A DNA stretch of 64,000 nt from an uncultured Clostridia bacterium (lineage in GTDB: Bacteria; Bacillota; Clostridia; Oscillospirales; Acutalibacteraceae): positions 1 through 64,000 of the forward strand of contig CALHND010000004.1 in the NCBI GenBank assembly GCA_938034875.1, in the 5' to 3' direction. A model generated the notes under the pieces. The model made no database searches. It saw only the letters and a list, made by a program, of their open reading frames with translations, and was not told where the DNA came from. Position numbers and translations under genes: made by a program. Shown piece by piece: positions 52,301 through 60,657 of the stretch (the first letter of the stretch is position 1; each line of letters starts with the position of its first letter).

Positions 52301-53112
52301 GGACGGCCACTGTCAGCGGTTCAACGGTAAAATTCACTAACGGTATTGGACAGACGATTACCTTTTATTACAATGGAGGTAGTCCGACAGACTTCTATGC
52401 TACATCTAATTCGCCCAACCAGCAATCTCGCCAGGATTTTTCCTATAGCAATCAGGCCGGCGGCCTGCAGATATTCTATAAGCAAGGTAACACCAGCTAC
52501 TACCTAACCGGTAGCTTGAACAGTTCGAAGAAATTAGGTTACAGTACCAGTGCCAGTAGTGCTCTGATCTTTAACCCCATATGCCGAATAACTCAAACCG
52601 ATATCCGCGAAGTAGAGGATTGGGCCTACCAAATCACCAACATTCCACTGGAGCCCAGCAATGAAACCTCCATGACAGTGAATAAGGAGTGGGTCATTCC
52701 TGGTGGCTATGATGTTTCCTTGTATCAGGAATATGCGGTTACGATGCGGCTATTAGCAAACGGTGTAAATACCGGACGTAGTATCTCACTAAACCTCAAA
52801 AACAACTGGCAGGGAAGCTTCCTGGGACTTCCCCTTAAAGATGACAACGGAAATGTTATTCAATATACCGTTGTGGAGGTTTGGGCACAACCGCGATGGA
52901 CTGTTGAATACGGAGAAATCAAAACCTCTGGCAGTTCTCCACCTACATACTCCGTCGTTGTCACCAATACCTTTAACCCGGGCGGACCGATTCTTCCATC
53001 TACGGGTACCCGAGCTCGACTAATTTATATACTGTGTGGATGTGCTATCATGCTGGGCACGCTGGTATACGCTTTTGAAACAAGGCGCAAGCGAAAAAAG
53101 AGGATCAACTAA
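49327..53112 (+). CDS. Large pilus tip adhesin with degenerate CHAP-like, fibro-slime and CnaB domains
   Basis: 1261 residues from a TTG (49327) preceded by GGGGGG. Order: membrane helix/signal (~20-45); 'FCGIQDHIHVASCY' Cys/His motif; a CHAP-like domain (~95-220) whose Cys and His positions are Ser ('GDWSTMFASFC', 'ADSVAIITG'); 'YTVWLDGTDGGLGHL' repeat-type region; a fibro-slime domain (~580-700, 'FKFSGDDDLWVLIDGVVVLD'); SpaA/CnaB-like folds ('LQIHKEDILTQQLLDGTQF', 'VQVIKKWQNSADHSS', 'MTVNKEWVIPGGYD'); and a sorting signal LPSTG, a helix and a Lys/Arg tail. It is expected at the pilus tip. Confidence 0.88.
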   Translation: MKKIENYVAKFNIGNRFRHVLYQVLAILSLIVILCVFWGLKLTGITMAGEAFCGIQDHIHVASCYSDISADLETNADWDQAFADMVRGPTTKENVVLVAQSQIGYTESTQNFEVDANGIRRGITRYGQWYGNPYGDWSTMFASFCLNYAGAMDAPMNSGAEAMRLEWEAADLYNNVSQSLPEIGNLIFIRKDADATVADSVAIITGVDETTITAIAGDWENTVAEIQLQPNDPVILGYGLTPEAPIMMLAAEPRATNYTVWLDGTDGGLGHLTGSPNTAYTVKDGSILKLPTEWTSPSKYSYKLRGWYDVTNSRYYLPGGEMKVTGNAVLYADWVASTYDIGEFNAEVADTVSTSSFVTTYMFDYNYLFNIQSSNAQVSVSSSSHSETWSMVTSGKVNYNGQQTADFVFTDNDGQGRLNIPSNRNNRNRYQDATTVTSGIYSAALGEVLFSPNNAFNPDNGSGILGKTYLGTGDHLLQIMDDPTDENYGYYYYDSKKNAASYNQSNGRFYVYDYLAATSDSIGGAYSDFLPLNSPYANNNGKTIGRYTYAGVDGEYQGVSHYRYDSKYNSGNNNSANNVNTDYAYGMRMDVKCYLPNTPGSGGNKDMHGNNMQFKFSGDDDLWVLIDGVVVLDIGGIHQIVDGSIDFSTGQVTVNGTKQSSLTDRGIGAGDHTMTVLYLERGASMSNCAIYFNVAPRFGLQIHKEDILTQQLLDGTQFTVYKDFECTQPAKLWESENAYNQDMADGVADNFQSTFTVENGVAKLWGVGSGNTYYIKETGPPNKKGYGVPNGVIRIKIKREGQATYLVDVIADAQGNEPSNGFTVHGVDINEETQTVNIVVTNAPETVVETTTVQVIKKWQNSADHSSDYIKAYLTVTDPDGTVRRIREVTLSDENDWMYIWTNLPKYDYNTLTEVQYGIEESYESGYYSSVRQITHIEISKTQWAEALSFQNGATYILKTTNGYLSTLDDKADTGYKWVDELTAKSSPNALWTATVSGSTVKFTNGIGQTITFYYNGGSPTDFYATSNSPNQQSRQDFSYSNQAGGLQIFYKQGNTSYYLTGSLNSSKKLGYSTSASSALIFNPICRITQTDIREVEDWAYQITNIPLEPSNETSMTVNKEWVIPGGYDVSLYQEYAVTMRLLANGVNTGRSISLNLKNNWQGSFLGLPLKDDNGNVIQYTVVEVWAQPRWTVEYGEIKTSGSSPPTYSVVVTNTFNPGGPILPSTGTRARLIYILCGCAIMLGTLVYAFETRRKRKKRIN

Positions 53113-53197
53113 GCCATATAATCGCAGTAAATATGTTTGCACTGCGAATCCGACTCAAAATCAACATGTAATTTATATAACGAGAGGAAAATATATC

Positions 53198-54796
53198 TTG
53201 AAAAAACTTATTTCTCTGGCATTGGCAATTTTTATGGTTGTGTCTTTGACAACTGTAGTATTTGCCACTGAATTAACTGATCCTACAGGTGCAACTACTC
53301 CTTCCAGCGGTACTATCGATGATACAGTCGGCAGCATTACTATTAATGATGTCGCCATGTCCGATGGTAAGCCCGTGTCAACCAACGAAATCTATCAGCT
53401 GCTGAAACTGAAAAGCTTTGACGCCTCCAGTGGTTCTTACTTTTATAAATATACCAGTGACGAATGGGCAACCTTTTTCACCACCGGTGATGGCAAGGAC
53501 TACATTACTCTCAACGACAAGGGTCTGATTGAGTGGAAGGGATCAAGTGACGCTGAAAGAGTTGCAAGTTTTGCAAAACTGGCGCTGTCATATGCAGAAA
53601 ATAAAAACATTGCCCCCACTAAGACAACAGAAACCAAAGACGGTGCAGAACCACAGTATACCATTAACGGAAACAGCCTTGTGTTTGAAAATTTGGAACT
53701 GGGTTACTATTTGATTGATTCATCCGTGGGTGCGTTGTGCGGTCTGAGCACCACCAACCCCAACAGTATAATTAACTCCAAGAACGGCACCCCCACCATT
53801 GAAAAGCAGGTTAAGGGAGATCCGAGCGAGAAACCTGGCAAAACCAACAGTGCTGAAATTGGTCAGACTTTATATTTCAACATAACCATTAATGCCCAAG
53901 ATGGTGCACAGAACTATGTTCTGCATGATACTATGGAGGAAGGATTAACCTTTGATCAGAACAGCGTTGTAGTTAAGCTTGTCGACGGTGTTACCGGTGA
54001 TCCAAAAGATATTTCTGCTGCAGGCAACTTTGAGGTCGTTCTTAATGGTACCGATGACTGCACCTTTGAGGTGATATTTTCTAAGGCTTTTTGCGACAGC
54101 TTGAAAACCAACGACCGTCTGATCGTAACATATAGCGCTATGCTGAACGAAAATGCTGAGATCGGTAACGGCACTGCTGAAAATCCCGCCAACGAAAACA
54201 AAACCCACCTCTCCTACGGTCAAGGCCACAAGACCCAAGTTGACTCTACCACCACTAAAACTTATGGTTTTGATCTGGTAAAAACTGACGGTGAAAACAA
54301 GTTGCTGGATGGCTCTAAATTCAAAATTTACTCTGCAGAAACCGGCGGCGTTGAAGTCACTGTTGTTCCTATGACTGATGCTGAAGGCAATGTCATTAAG
54401 ACTGACGACGGCTATAATATGTACCGCAAGGCAAAAGCGGACGAAACTGGCGATACCATTATCGTTGATAAGGGCAAGGTCCGTGTTATCGGTCTGGATA
54501 ACGGCATTTACTGGCTGGAGGAAACCAAGGCTCCCAACGGTTATAATTCCATTGCCGGCCGTCAAAAGTTTACCATCGCTGATAACAATTTGGACGCCAT
54601 CATCACCGAAGGCGTAGTTTCTAACAACTCCGGTGTACAGGTAATAAACAATAAGGGATCTATGCTTCCTGTGACTGGTGGAATGGGCACTATTATGTTC
54701 ATTACCTTTGGTATGATCGTTGTTTTGGGCGCTGGTGTTCTACTGGTTACCAAAAAGAGAATGTCCATGATCCAGGTTGGATCAAAAACAGTCTAA
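53198..54796 (+). CDS. SpaA-type backbone pilin, LPVTG-anchored
   Basis: 532 residues from a TTG (53198) with GAGAGG upstream. Signal peptide 'KKLISLALAIFMVVSLTTVV..FATE', an N-terminal domain, an isopeptide D2-type domain at ~210-340 ('LYFNITINAQDGAQNYVLHD'), a SpaA/CnaB domain with 'FDLVKTDGENKLLDGSKFKI' and the E-box 'GIYWLEETKAPNGY', then LPVTG, a helix and a basic tail. Internal Lys-Asn bonds are expected. The major shaft subunit polymerised by the sortase downstream. Confidence 0.9.
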   Translation: MKKLISLALAIFMVVSLTTVVFATELTDPTGATTPSSGTIDDTVGSITINDVAMSDGKPVSTNEIYQLLKLKSFDASSGSYFYKYTSDEWATFFTTGDGKDYITLNDKGLIEWKGSSDAERVASFAKLALSYAENKNIAPTKTTETKDGAEPQYTINGNSLVFENLELGYYLIDSSVGALCGLSTTNPNSIINSKNGTPTIEKQVKGDPSEKPGKTNSAEIGQTLYFNITINAQDGAQNYVLHDTMEEGLTFDQNSVVVKLVDGVTGDPKDISAAGNFEVVLNGTDDCTFEVIFSKAFCDSLKTNDRLIVTYSAMLNENAEIGNGTAENPANENKTHLSYGQGHKTQVDSTTTKTYGFDLVKTDGENKLLDGSKFKIYSAETGGVEVTVVPMTDAEGNVIKTDDGYNMYRKAKADETGDTIIVDKGKVRVIGLDNGIYWLEETKAPNGYNSIAGRQKFTIADNNLDAIITEGVVSNNSGVQVINNKGSMLPVTGGMGTIMFITFGMIVVLGAGVLLVTKKRMSMIQVGSKTV

Positions 54797-54811
54797 CTAC
54801 ATGATTTCAAT

Positions 54812-54838
54812 CCCGGCAGGAGCAAAGCTCCTGCCGGG
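54812..54838 (+). terminator. Attenuator hairpin between backbone pilin and sortase
   Basis: Perfect 12-bp stem CCCGGCAGGAGC/GCTCCTGCCGGG with a 3-nt loop and no T-run. More likely an mRNA stabiliser or processing element that keeps pilin message more abundant than sortase message. Confidence 0.6.
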
Positions 54839-54865
54839 GAAACCCATAACATTAGGGAGTGGCTT

Positions 54866-55693
54866 ATGAGAAGTAAAAAATCAACGATTATATTGCTCGT
54901 TTCTTTTTTCATAGGTCTGTCCGTGTTGTTATACCCATCTATCAGCAATTACTGGAATTCCAAAACACAAAGCAAAGCTGTTGTCAATTACGAAGATATG
55001 TTGGCACGCATTAAGGCAGAAGATTTTACGAAATATTTTGAAGAAGCAAATGACTATAATCTGCAACTAAGCCGGTTGCAGGAACCGTTTTTGGAACATG
55101 ACACGCTGGATAACTACTGGACCGTGCTTGATATAACGGGAAACGGAATGATGGGGTATATTACAATTCCTAAAATCAGCCAGGAATTGCCTGTCTATCA
55201 TGGCACAAGTGACAGTGTGCTCAGTAATGCTGTTGGACATTTAGAGGGTAGCAGTTTACCGATTGGTGGTAAATATACCCACAGCGTAGTATCGGCCCAC
55301 AGAGGTTTGCCAAGCGCTACGCTTTTTACCCATCTAGACCGCATGGAGATGGGGGACTTGTTCACATTTAAAATTATGAATAAGACATTCACCTATGAAG
55401 TGGATCAAATTCGCATAGTAGAACCTGATGACATGAGCTTGATTCAAATTGAAGAGGGCATGGACTATTGTACGCTTTTAACTTGTACCCCATATGGCAT
55501 CAATACCCAACGGCTTTTGGTTAGGGGACACCAGGTTGATACATCCCAGGAAAGAAGTATTTACATTGCTAATGAGGCATACCAAATTGACCCGTTGATC
55601 GTAACACCATTGGTGGCGCTGCCGATTATTTTTGTGCTGTTGATATATGTAATGTTCGCGCCAGTCAAGAAAGAAACATTAGGAGAAGATTGA
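54866..55693 (+). CDS. Class C (pilin-polymerising) sortase
   Basis: 275 residues. N-terminal helix, sortase core and a C-terminal helix ('PLVALPIIFVLLIYVMF'), the class C layout. Catalytic His in 'SVVSAHRGLPSATLF', Cys in 'CTLLTCTPYGINTQRLLVRG' and the Arg seven to eight residues on. A lid-type DPF/W motif is not evident; 'HDTLDNYWTVLDITGNG' sits where a lid is expected. Links LPXTG pilins by isopeptide bonds. Confidence 0.92.
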   Translation: MRSKKSTIILLVSFFIGLSVLLYPSISNYWNSKTQSKAVVNYEDMLARIKAEDFTKYFEEANDYNLQLSRLQEPFLEHDTLDNYWTVLDITGNGMMGYITIPKISQELPVYHGTSDSVLSNAVGHLEGSSLPIGGKYTHSVVSAHRGLPSATLFTHLDRMEMGDLFTFKIMNKTFTYEVDQIRIVEPDDMSLIQIEEGMDYCTLLTCTPYGINTQRLLVRGHQVDTSQERSIYIANEAYQIDPLIVTPLVALPIIFVLLIYVMFAPVKKETLGED

Positions 55694-56610
55694 TCCGTAT
55701 GAAGAAATTAGTTGTATATTTCTGCTTAATAATATTGCTTTGCAGCATTGTTGTGCCAACAATTGTATCGGCAGCGAGCATAGAAATTGAAACACCGTGT
55801 TCGCTCACACTTAATTATGCAAAAGAAAGTGTGGGCTTTCAGGATTTGGAGATTCACATTTTTCGTGTAGCAGAGTATTTATCTAATGGTGGTTATAATT
55901 TAACAGGTAAATTTGCTGAATATCCGGTTAATATCCACGGCATTACATCGCAAAAAGAGTGGACAGACACAGCGTGCACTTTAGAGGTATATATACGGGC
56001 AGACAAAGTAGAATCAACTGCAGTAGCAAAGACAGATTCCGACGGGACTGTAAAGTTTGAAAACTTGCAAACCGGTTTGTACTTGGTAGCAGGAGCAGAT
56101 GTCAAAACTCAAACCGAAAAATTTTGTTTTGAACCGTTTTTCATTTTCTTGCCTACACCCGATAATGATGGTGTATATAACTATGACTTAGTGGCAAATC
56201 CCAAAGCCGGAAAAGTTACGCCCATTTCCAGTTACACACTGATGAAACTTTGGAAGGACACGGGTAATACTGCTTCCCGTCCAGCAGATGTAACTGTGGA
56301 GATATTTAAGGATGACTCCATATGGGATACGGTTCAGCTGAATAAAAGCAACAACTGGTCTTATAAATGGGAAACAGAAGATACCGAAGCCAGTTGGAGT
56401 GTGCTGGAGAAAGATGTCCCCCAAGGTTATACCGTGAAAATTACCGAGAAAGGGAACAACTTCACCGTTATTAACACAAAAGAGGGCACGACGCCTTCTT
56501 CACCCAAAACGGGTGATACTACGCCACTGTGGCGTTACGTGCTGCTAATGGGGATTTCCGGTCTGGCACTCATAATTACAGGTATCTTGCAAAAGAGGAA
56601 ACGCTCATGA
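55690..56610 (+). CDS. Minor/basal pilin with SPKTG sorting signal
   Basis: 306 residues. Start TTG at 55690 (overlapping the sortase stop; GGAG 5 nt before) or ATG at 55699. Signal peptide, an N-terminal pilin domain ('FENLQTGLYLVAGADVK'), a CnaB domain ('YTLMKLWKDTGNTASRP', 'VLEKDVPQGYTVKITEK'), then S-P-K-T-G-D, a helix and RKRS. The K-T-G form is typical of basal pilins attached to the wall. Confidence 0.82.
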   Translation: MIRMKKLVVYFCLIILLCSIVVPTIVSAASIEIETPCSLTLNYAKESVGFQDLEIHIFRVAEYLSNGGYNLTGKFAEYPVNIHGITSQKEWTDTACTLEVYIRADKVESTAVAKTDSDGTVKFENLQTGLYLVAGADVKTQTEKFCFEPFFIFLPTPDNDGVYNYDLVANPKAGKVTPISSYTLMKLWKDTGNTASRPADVTVEIFKDDSIWDTVQLNKSNNWSYKWETEDTEASWSVLEKDVPQGYTVKITEKGNNFTVINTKEGTTPSSPKTGDTTPLWRYVLLMGISGLALIITGILQKRKRS

Positions 56611-57188
56611 AAAGCAAAAAGCAATTTCTTCTTATTGCTGGTGCGGTGCTGATTTTGCTTAGTGTAGGATTTTTCATAATTCAGAATTTTTACGCTGGTA
56701 GGACATCCCAAAACGCAACGATAATTGCTACAGAAATAGGGAAAATGATTCCAAATCGAAGCACAGGTGTTGAAGAATCCTATACAAATACGCAAATGCC
56801 GGCATTGCAGTTTGAAGGGAACGATTATGTTTGCTTGCTAGAGGTTCCCTCTGACAGTGTTTGCTTGCCGGTGCAAAATGATTGGAACACAAAAGCTTTG
56901 ATGTATGCGCCTTGTCGTTTTTGGGGTAGTAGCTATGACGGATCGCTGATACTGGGTGGTAGCGGATCTAAAGGTCAGTTTGACTTTTGTGGCCTATTAG
57001 AAATCGGCGATCAAGTTATGATTACTGACATGGAAGGAACACTGTTTACTTACACCGTGGAGCATATCGATCGTTCCAAAACAGCGCAGTTTGAAAAACT
57101 GTCTGACCCATCATACAGCTTGACTTTGTTTGTACAAGAAGCTTATTCTACAAGTTATATCGTAGTACGATGCAATATGGCTATGTAA
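56607..57188 (+). CDS. Degenerate sortase-fold protein lacking catalytic His and Cys
   Basis: 193 residues; ATG at 56607 overlaps the preceding stop (ATGA). N-terminal helix, then a sortase-like beta-barrel. The segment that should hold the catalytic His reads 'SLILGGSGSKGQFDF' (S119) and the TLxTC segment reads 'SLTLFVQEAYSTSYIVVRC' with Val176/Gln177 in place of Cys; only Arg188 remains. The reading frame is intact, so it is probably a selected non-catalytic protein (pilin chaperone or anchor) rather than a dead gene. Confidence 0.75.
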   Translation: MKSKKQFLLIAGAVLILLSVGFFIIQNFYAGRTSQNATIIATEIGKMIPNRSTGVEESYTNTQMPALQFEGNDYVCLLEVPSDSVCLPVQNDWNTKALMYAPCRFWGSSYDGSLILGGSGSKGQFDFCGLLEIGDQVMITDMEGTLFTYTVEHIDRSKTAQFEKLSDPSYSLTLFVQEAYSTSYIVVRCNMAM

Positions 57189-57209
57189 CCAAACATACAT
57201 AAATATAGT

Positions 57210-57244
57210 AAAAGAGGTCTGGGTTATGAACCCAGACCTCTTTT
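57210..57244 (+). terminator. Terminator of the pilus operon
   Basis: Perfect 16-bp stem AAAAGAGGTCTGGGTT/AACCCAGACCTCTTTT with a 3-nt loop and TT continuing. Also faces the minus-strand decarboxylase gene end, so it can serve both. Confidence 0.92.
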
Positions 57245-57306
57245 TTATAATCAATTTCAACTTCAGTAATTTTTAAATTTATAAGATATTGCAATTGAAA
57301 CCTAAC

Positions 57307-58650
57307 TTATTCTTTGTTTTCAATTACCGTGTAACATTTTTTAATTCCGTAATATTCAAAGCACCTTACTGCTGAGTCATCTATCAGCTCTCCGCAGGTT
57401 ACTATTGGAATTGCGGGCGGACAATTAACGCTTGCTGAAGCAAGAATTTTGCCTTCTGCTTCTTTAACATCGGTTATTACAAATGGCGACATTAAAGCAA
57501 TGTTAGGTCGTATAAGCATTTGGGGATGTTTTAAAATTGGGGGACGCTCATTTATAGCATTAAGTTTAGGAATAGATTTTAACTTGCTTTTCAGGTAGTT
57601 AATATCCTTTGTACTGGTTTGATATGAAAACATCATCACCACAAAGTCAGGGTCAAAAAATTCACATACTATATTTTCATTTTCAAGAATACTGGCTAAT
57701 TCGTTGCCTGTGTATCCGTAATCTTTTGCAAATATAGTGAGCTTAAGTGGCTCATCGCCAATGACCGTATATCCCGATTGAGTAATGCTTTGCTTTAATT
57801 CTGATATACTTTTTAATGTATCATTAAGATTGCTTCTAAAATCGTTATCTAATATTACATTAGCTTTGTCGAGTGACTGTAAAATTAAATAAGACGGACT
57901 GGTAGACGCAAACAGCGACATTGAATTTTCGGATTGTTCTATAAACTGCTTTGGCGCATTTTCAGATATGTGCAAATATGCTCCGCCTGTAAGAACAGGA
58001 AGTGTTTTGTGAGCAGAATCGCAACAAATATCAGCGCCTAAATCTATTGGATGAAGCGATTTAGGCAAAAATTTTAGGTATGCTCCATGTGCATTATCCA
58101 CAATTAGTATACAATCATGGCTATGACAAAGTTTTGATATTTTTTCGATGTCAACCATGTTGCCCAGATAATCAGGGCTTGTAATATAAACTGCGGTTGG
58201 TTGTTGATCGTGAAGAAATTTATCAAGTTTATCAATATCGAGAGAGCATGATAAAAGTTCGTTATTCTCTGAATAAAGCCAAGCGATATCTATGTCCAAC
58301 AGGGCAGCAGCAGTAATAAATACTTTATGTGCATTTCGTGCTGCAGCTATAACGGGCTTTATTCCTTTGCTTGCGGAATAAAGCTTGACCATGTGTAGCA
58401 TAGCGCGTATGCACAGTGATGACCCTTCGGTCGAATATAGTGTTTTGGCTGTGCCGAATAATGTTGATGCGTTATTTTCACTTTCCTTTATTATGCCATT
58501 TGATTGATATAGAACATCTGCACCGTCAATTTCGGTTATGTCGAGCGTTTCGGGCCCTAAAATTGAAACTCCCTTATGTCCCGGCATATGAAGTCTGACA
58601 GCGTTTCTGTTATTATATTTTTGCACAAAATCACAAATAGGTGTGTTCAT
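57307..58650 (-). CDS. PLP-dependent Orn/Lys/Arg decarboxylase family protein
   Basis: 447 residues. 'RLHMPGHKG' at the N-terminus and the PLP-binding 'DICCDSAHKTLPVLTGGAYL' with its Lys identify the aspartate-aminotransferase-fold decarboxylases (short form, without the large wing domain). 'DNAHGAYLKFLP' carries the ring-contact Asp and His. Substrate is not readable. Only 2 bp after the SCIFF maturase gene, hence probably co-transcribed with it. Confidence 0.87.
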   Translation of the reverse strand: MNTPICDFVQKYNNRNAVRLHMPGHKGVSILGPETLDITEIDGADVLYQSNGIIKESENNASTLFGTAKTLYSTEGSSLCIRAMLHMVKLYSASKGIKPVIAAARNAHKVFITAAALLDIDIAWLYSENNELLSCSLDIDKLDKFLHDQQPTAVYITSPDYLGNMVDIEKISKLCHSHDCILIVDNAHGAYLKFLPKSLHPIDLGADICCDSAHKTLPVLTGGAYLHISENAPKQFIEQSENSMSLFASTSPSYLILQSLDKANVILDNDFRSNLNDTLKSISELKQSITQSGYTVIGDEPLKLTIFAKDYGYTGNELASILENENIVCEFFDPDFVVMMFSYQTSTKDINYLKSKLKSIPKLNAINERPPILKHPQMLIRPNIALMSPFVITDVKEAEGKILASASVNCPPAIPIVTCGELIDDSAVRCFEYYGIKKCYTVIENKE

Positions 58651-58652
58651 TT

Positions 58653-60032
58653 TTATTCACTCAAATTCTTTGTAACTTCCAAAAATATTGCGCATTCCAT
58701 TCTCTTGCGGAAAAGGTCACAACCTCGTTCATATACACCTTTTATGTTACCTGTTGCGTGATATGCGTTTGCAGCGCAACCGCCCGAACAATAGAGTTTT
58801 GCCCAGCAATCAGCACATTCAGGATGTGCATAAACATTGCAGTTTTTAAATTCGTTTTGCATTTCGGTGTTTGTTACGCCGTCCCAAATATTGCCCAGTT
58901 TGAATTTATCATCGCCGACAAATTGGTGACAAGGATAAAGGTCGCCCCAAGGTGTAACAGCCATGTACTCGGTTCCTGAACCGCATCCGGATATTCTTTT
59001 GTATATACATGGACCTTCAGTAAGGTCGATCATGTAATGATAGAATACAAATGGCTTACCTTCTTTTTCTCTTTCGAGCATAAGATCAGCAAGCAATTCA
59101 TATTGTTCAAGCACGATTTGCAAGTCATTGTCAGTAAGTGCAGACGGGTCGGTAGGGGAGCCGATAACCGGCTCCATGCTAAGCTCCGAAAAGCCAAGGT
59201 CAAGCATTTGCTTAATGTCATTAATAAAATCAGGATTTTCGTGTGTGAATGTGCCGCGCATATAGTAATTTTTGCCGCCTCGAGCTTTTACAAGCTTTTG
59301 GAACTTAGGTACAATTGTATCCCAACTTCCTTTTCCCGAGTAATCAACGCGGTATTTGTCGTGAATTTCTTTTCTGCCGTCAAGACTGAGCACCACATTG
59401 CTCATTTCACGGTTTGCAAAATCAATCACGTCATCATCAATGAGCATTCCGTTTGTAGTAAGCGTAAATCTGAAGTTTTTGCCTGTTTCTTTTTCGCGTG
59501 TTCTTGCATAAGCAACTAACTGTTTTACGACATCGAAATTCATAAGCGGCTCACCGCCGAAAAAGTCAACTTCCAGATTTCTGCGATCACCTGAATTAGC
59601 AATTAAAAAATCAAGAGCTTGTTTTCCTGTTTCGTAGCTCATTACAGCTCTGTTACCTGAATATTTTCCTTGACTCGCAAAGCAATAAGCACAGTTAAGG
59701 TTGCAAGTGTGTGCTACATGCAGGCACAGCGCTTTTACAACGTTTGAGGTGCGCTCCTTTAAATATCCTGCCATTGGCGCAAACGTGTCTGCTGAAAAAA
59801 GCCTTCCGCTTTCTTTTAGTTCATTAATTTGGTCATAGCAGTCGCCGATTTCTTCAGGCGTAACTTCTTCATTGTCTGTGTATTTATTAAGTATTTCGGT
59901 TGTTATTTGTTCTTTATCTTTGGTTTCAAACATACCGATAATGTCATATGCTATGTCATCGACGGCGTGTATAGCTCCTGAATACACATCAAGAACAATA
60001 TTTAAGCCGCCTTGTTTATACATATGTATCAT
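58653..60032 (-). CDS. scfB: Radical-SAM SCIFF peptide maturase
   Basis: 459 residues. Residues ~1-95 form the peptide-recognition-like N-domain; the radical SAM cluster is C-N-L-N-C-A-Y-C (CxxxCxxC) at about 110; 'EVDFFGGEPLMN' follows; the C-terminal SPASM-type region holds 'GPCIYKRISGCGSGTEYM' and the Cys set 'HPECADCWAKLYCSGGCAAN'. It forms thioether cross-links in the SCIFF peptide, whose gene lies just upstream behind an attenuator. Confidence 0.95.
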   Translation of the reverse strand: MIHMYKQGGLNIVLDVYSGAIHAVDDIAYDIIGMFETKDKEQITTEILNKYTDNEEVTPEEIGDCYDQINELKESGRLFSADTFAPMAGYLKERTSNVVKALCLHVAHTCNLNCAYCFASQGKYSGNRAVMSYETGKQALDFLIANSGDRRNLEVDFFGGEPLMNFDVVKQLVAYARTREKETGKNFRFTLTTNGMLIDDDVIDFANREMSNVVLSLDGRKEIHDKYRVDYSGKGSWDTIVPKFQKLVKARGGKNYYMRGTFTHENPDFINDIKQMLDLGFSELSMEPVIGSPTDPSALTDNDLQIVLEQYELLADLMLEREKEGKPFVFYHYMIDLTEGPCIYKRISGCGSGTEYMAVTPWGDLYPCHQFVGDDKFKLGNIWDGVTNTEMQNEFKNCNVYAHPECADCWAKLYCSGGCAANAYHATGNIKGVYERGCDLFRKRMECAIFLEVTKNLSE

Positions 60033-60068
60033 AAAATATTTCTCCCTTTTGAGTTTCTACTATAAAAA

Positions 60069-60088
60069 ATGCCGCCATTCGGCGGCAT
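60069..60088 (-). terminator. Attenuator between scfA and scfB
   Basis: Stem ATGCCGCC/GGCGGCAT with a 4-nt loop, followed in the minus direction by TTTTTTATAG. It lies between the peptide gene and the maturase gene, so most transcripts should stop after scfA, giving more substrate than enzyme. Confidence 0.85.
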
Positions 60089-60102
60089 AGCAATTGGTTA
60101 TA

Positions 60103-60255
60103 TTACTTTTTAGGCTCGCTTTTCTCACATTTTTGGTTTGCAATACCGCAGCTTGTTTTGCATGCGGACTGGCAAGAAGTCTGGCACTCGCCGCAACCGC
60201 CGTTTTTAGCACTCTTGCACAGATCACGAGTTTTTATTGTTATAATGTGTTTCAT
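60103..60255 (-). CDS. scfA: SCIFF ribosomal peptide precursor
   Basis: 50 residues, too short for most gene finders. Begins MKHIITIKTRDLC and contains 'GGCGECQTSCQSACKTSCG' then 'IANQKCEKSEPKK'. Cys at 13, 21, 24, 28, 32, 36 and 43, i.e. the six-Cys SCIFF pattern plus one extra. GGGGG lies 9 nt before the ATG. The motif CGECQTSCQSACKTSC is the near-invariant core of Clostridial SCIFF peptides. Position 37, after CKTSC, is Gly here. Confidence 0.95.
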   Translation of the reverse strand: MKHIITIKTRDLCKSAKNGGCGECQTSCQSACKTSCGIANQKCEKSEPKK

Positions 60256-60295
60256 ATGTAATATCCCCCATAAAATTTAAATAATTATTGTAATT

Positions 60296-60324
60296 ATTAT
60301 ATCATGCAGTATTATAAAAGTCAA
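60296..60324 (-). promoter_or_regulatory. scfA promoter
   Basis: In the minus direction TTGACT (60324-60319), a 17-bp spacer and TATAAT (60301-60296), about 40 bp before the scfA start. A near-consensus housekeeping promoter, consistent with strong constitutive SCIFF expression. Confidence 0.75.
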
Positions 60325-60330
60325 TAGTAT

Positions 60331-60395
60331 CAACTGTAAATGAATCTAATCAACTGTAAGCAAATTACCTCATTTTCATAATTAAGCAACTGTAA
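60331..60395. repeat. Three CAACTGTAA direct repeats
   Basis: CAACTGTAA at 60331-60339, 60351-60359 and 60387-60395, just upstream of the scfA -35 box. The 20- and 36-bp steps are roughly whole helical turns. Candidate activator or repressor sites. The rest of 60396-60657 shows no gene. Confidence 0.5.
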
Positions 60396-60657
60396 CAGAT
60401 CTGCGTTTACAAATAAAAAAAGATAATGCAGAAACAATAATACAAATAATTATATGCAACTGATTTGTAGAATATGTGTAACACGACAAAGGGATGCAAT
60501 ACAGCACATTATGATAAATGCAAGGCAAGATGAGATAGTTGAGTGTATACCAAACAAAGTTTGTGACTAATAAAAAAAGGGAACAGGGAACTATGCTCAG
60601 ATACTTATAGTGAATAAGTGCGGTTAAGTTGTCTTGTTCTACCGAGTTAGATATCTG

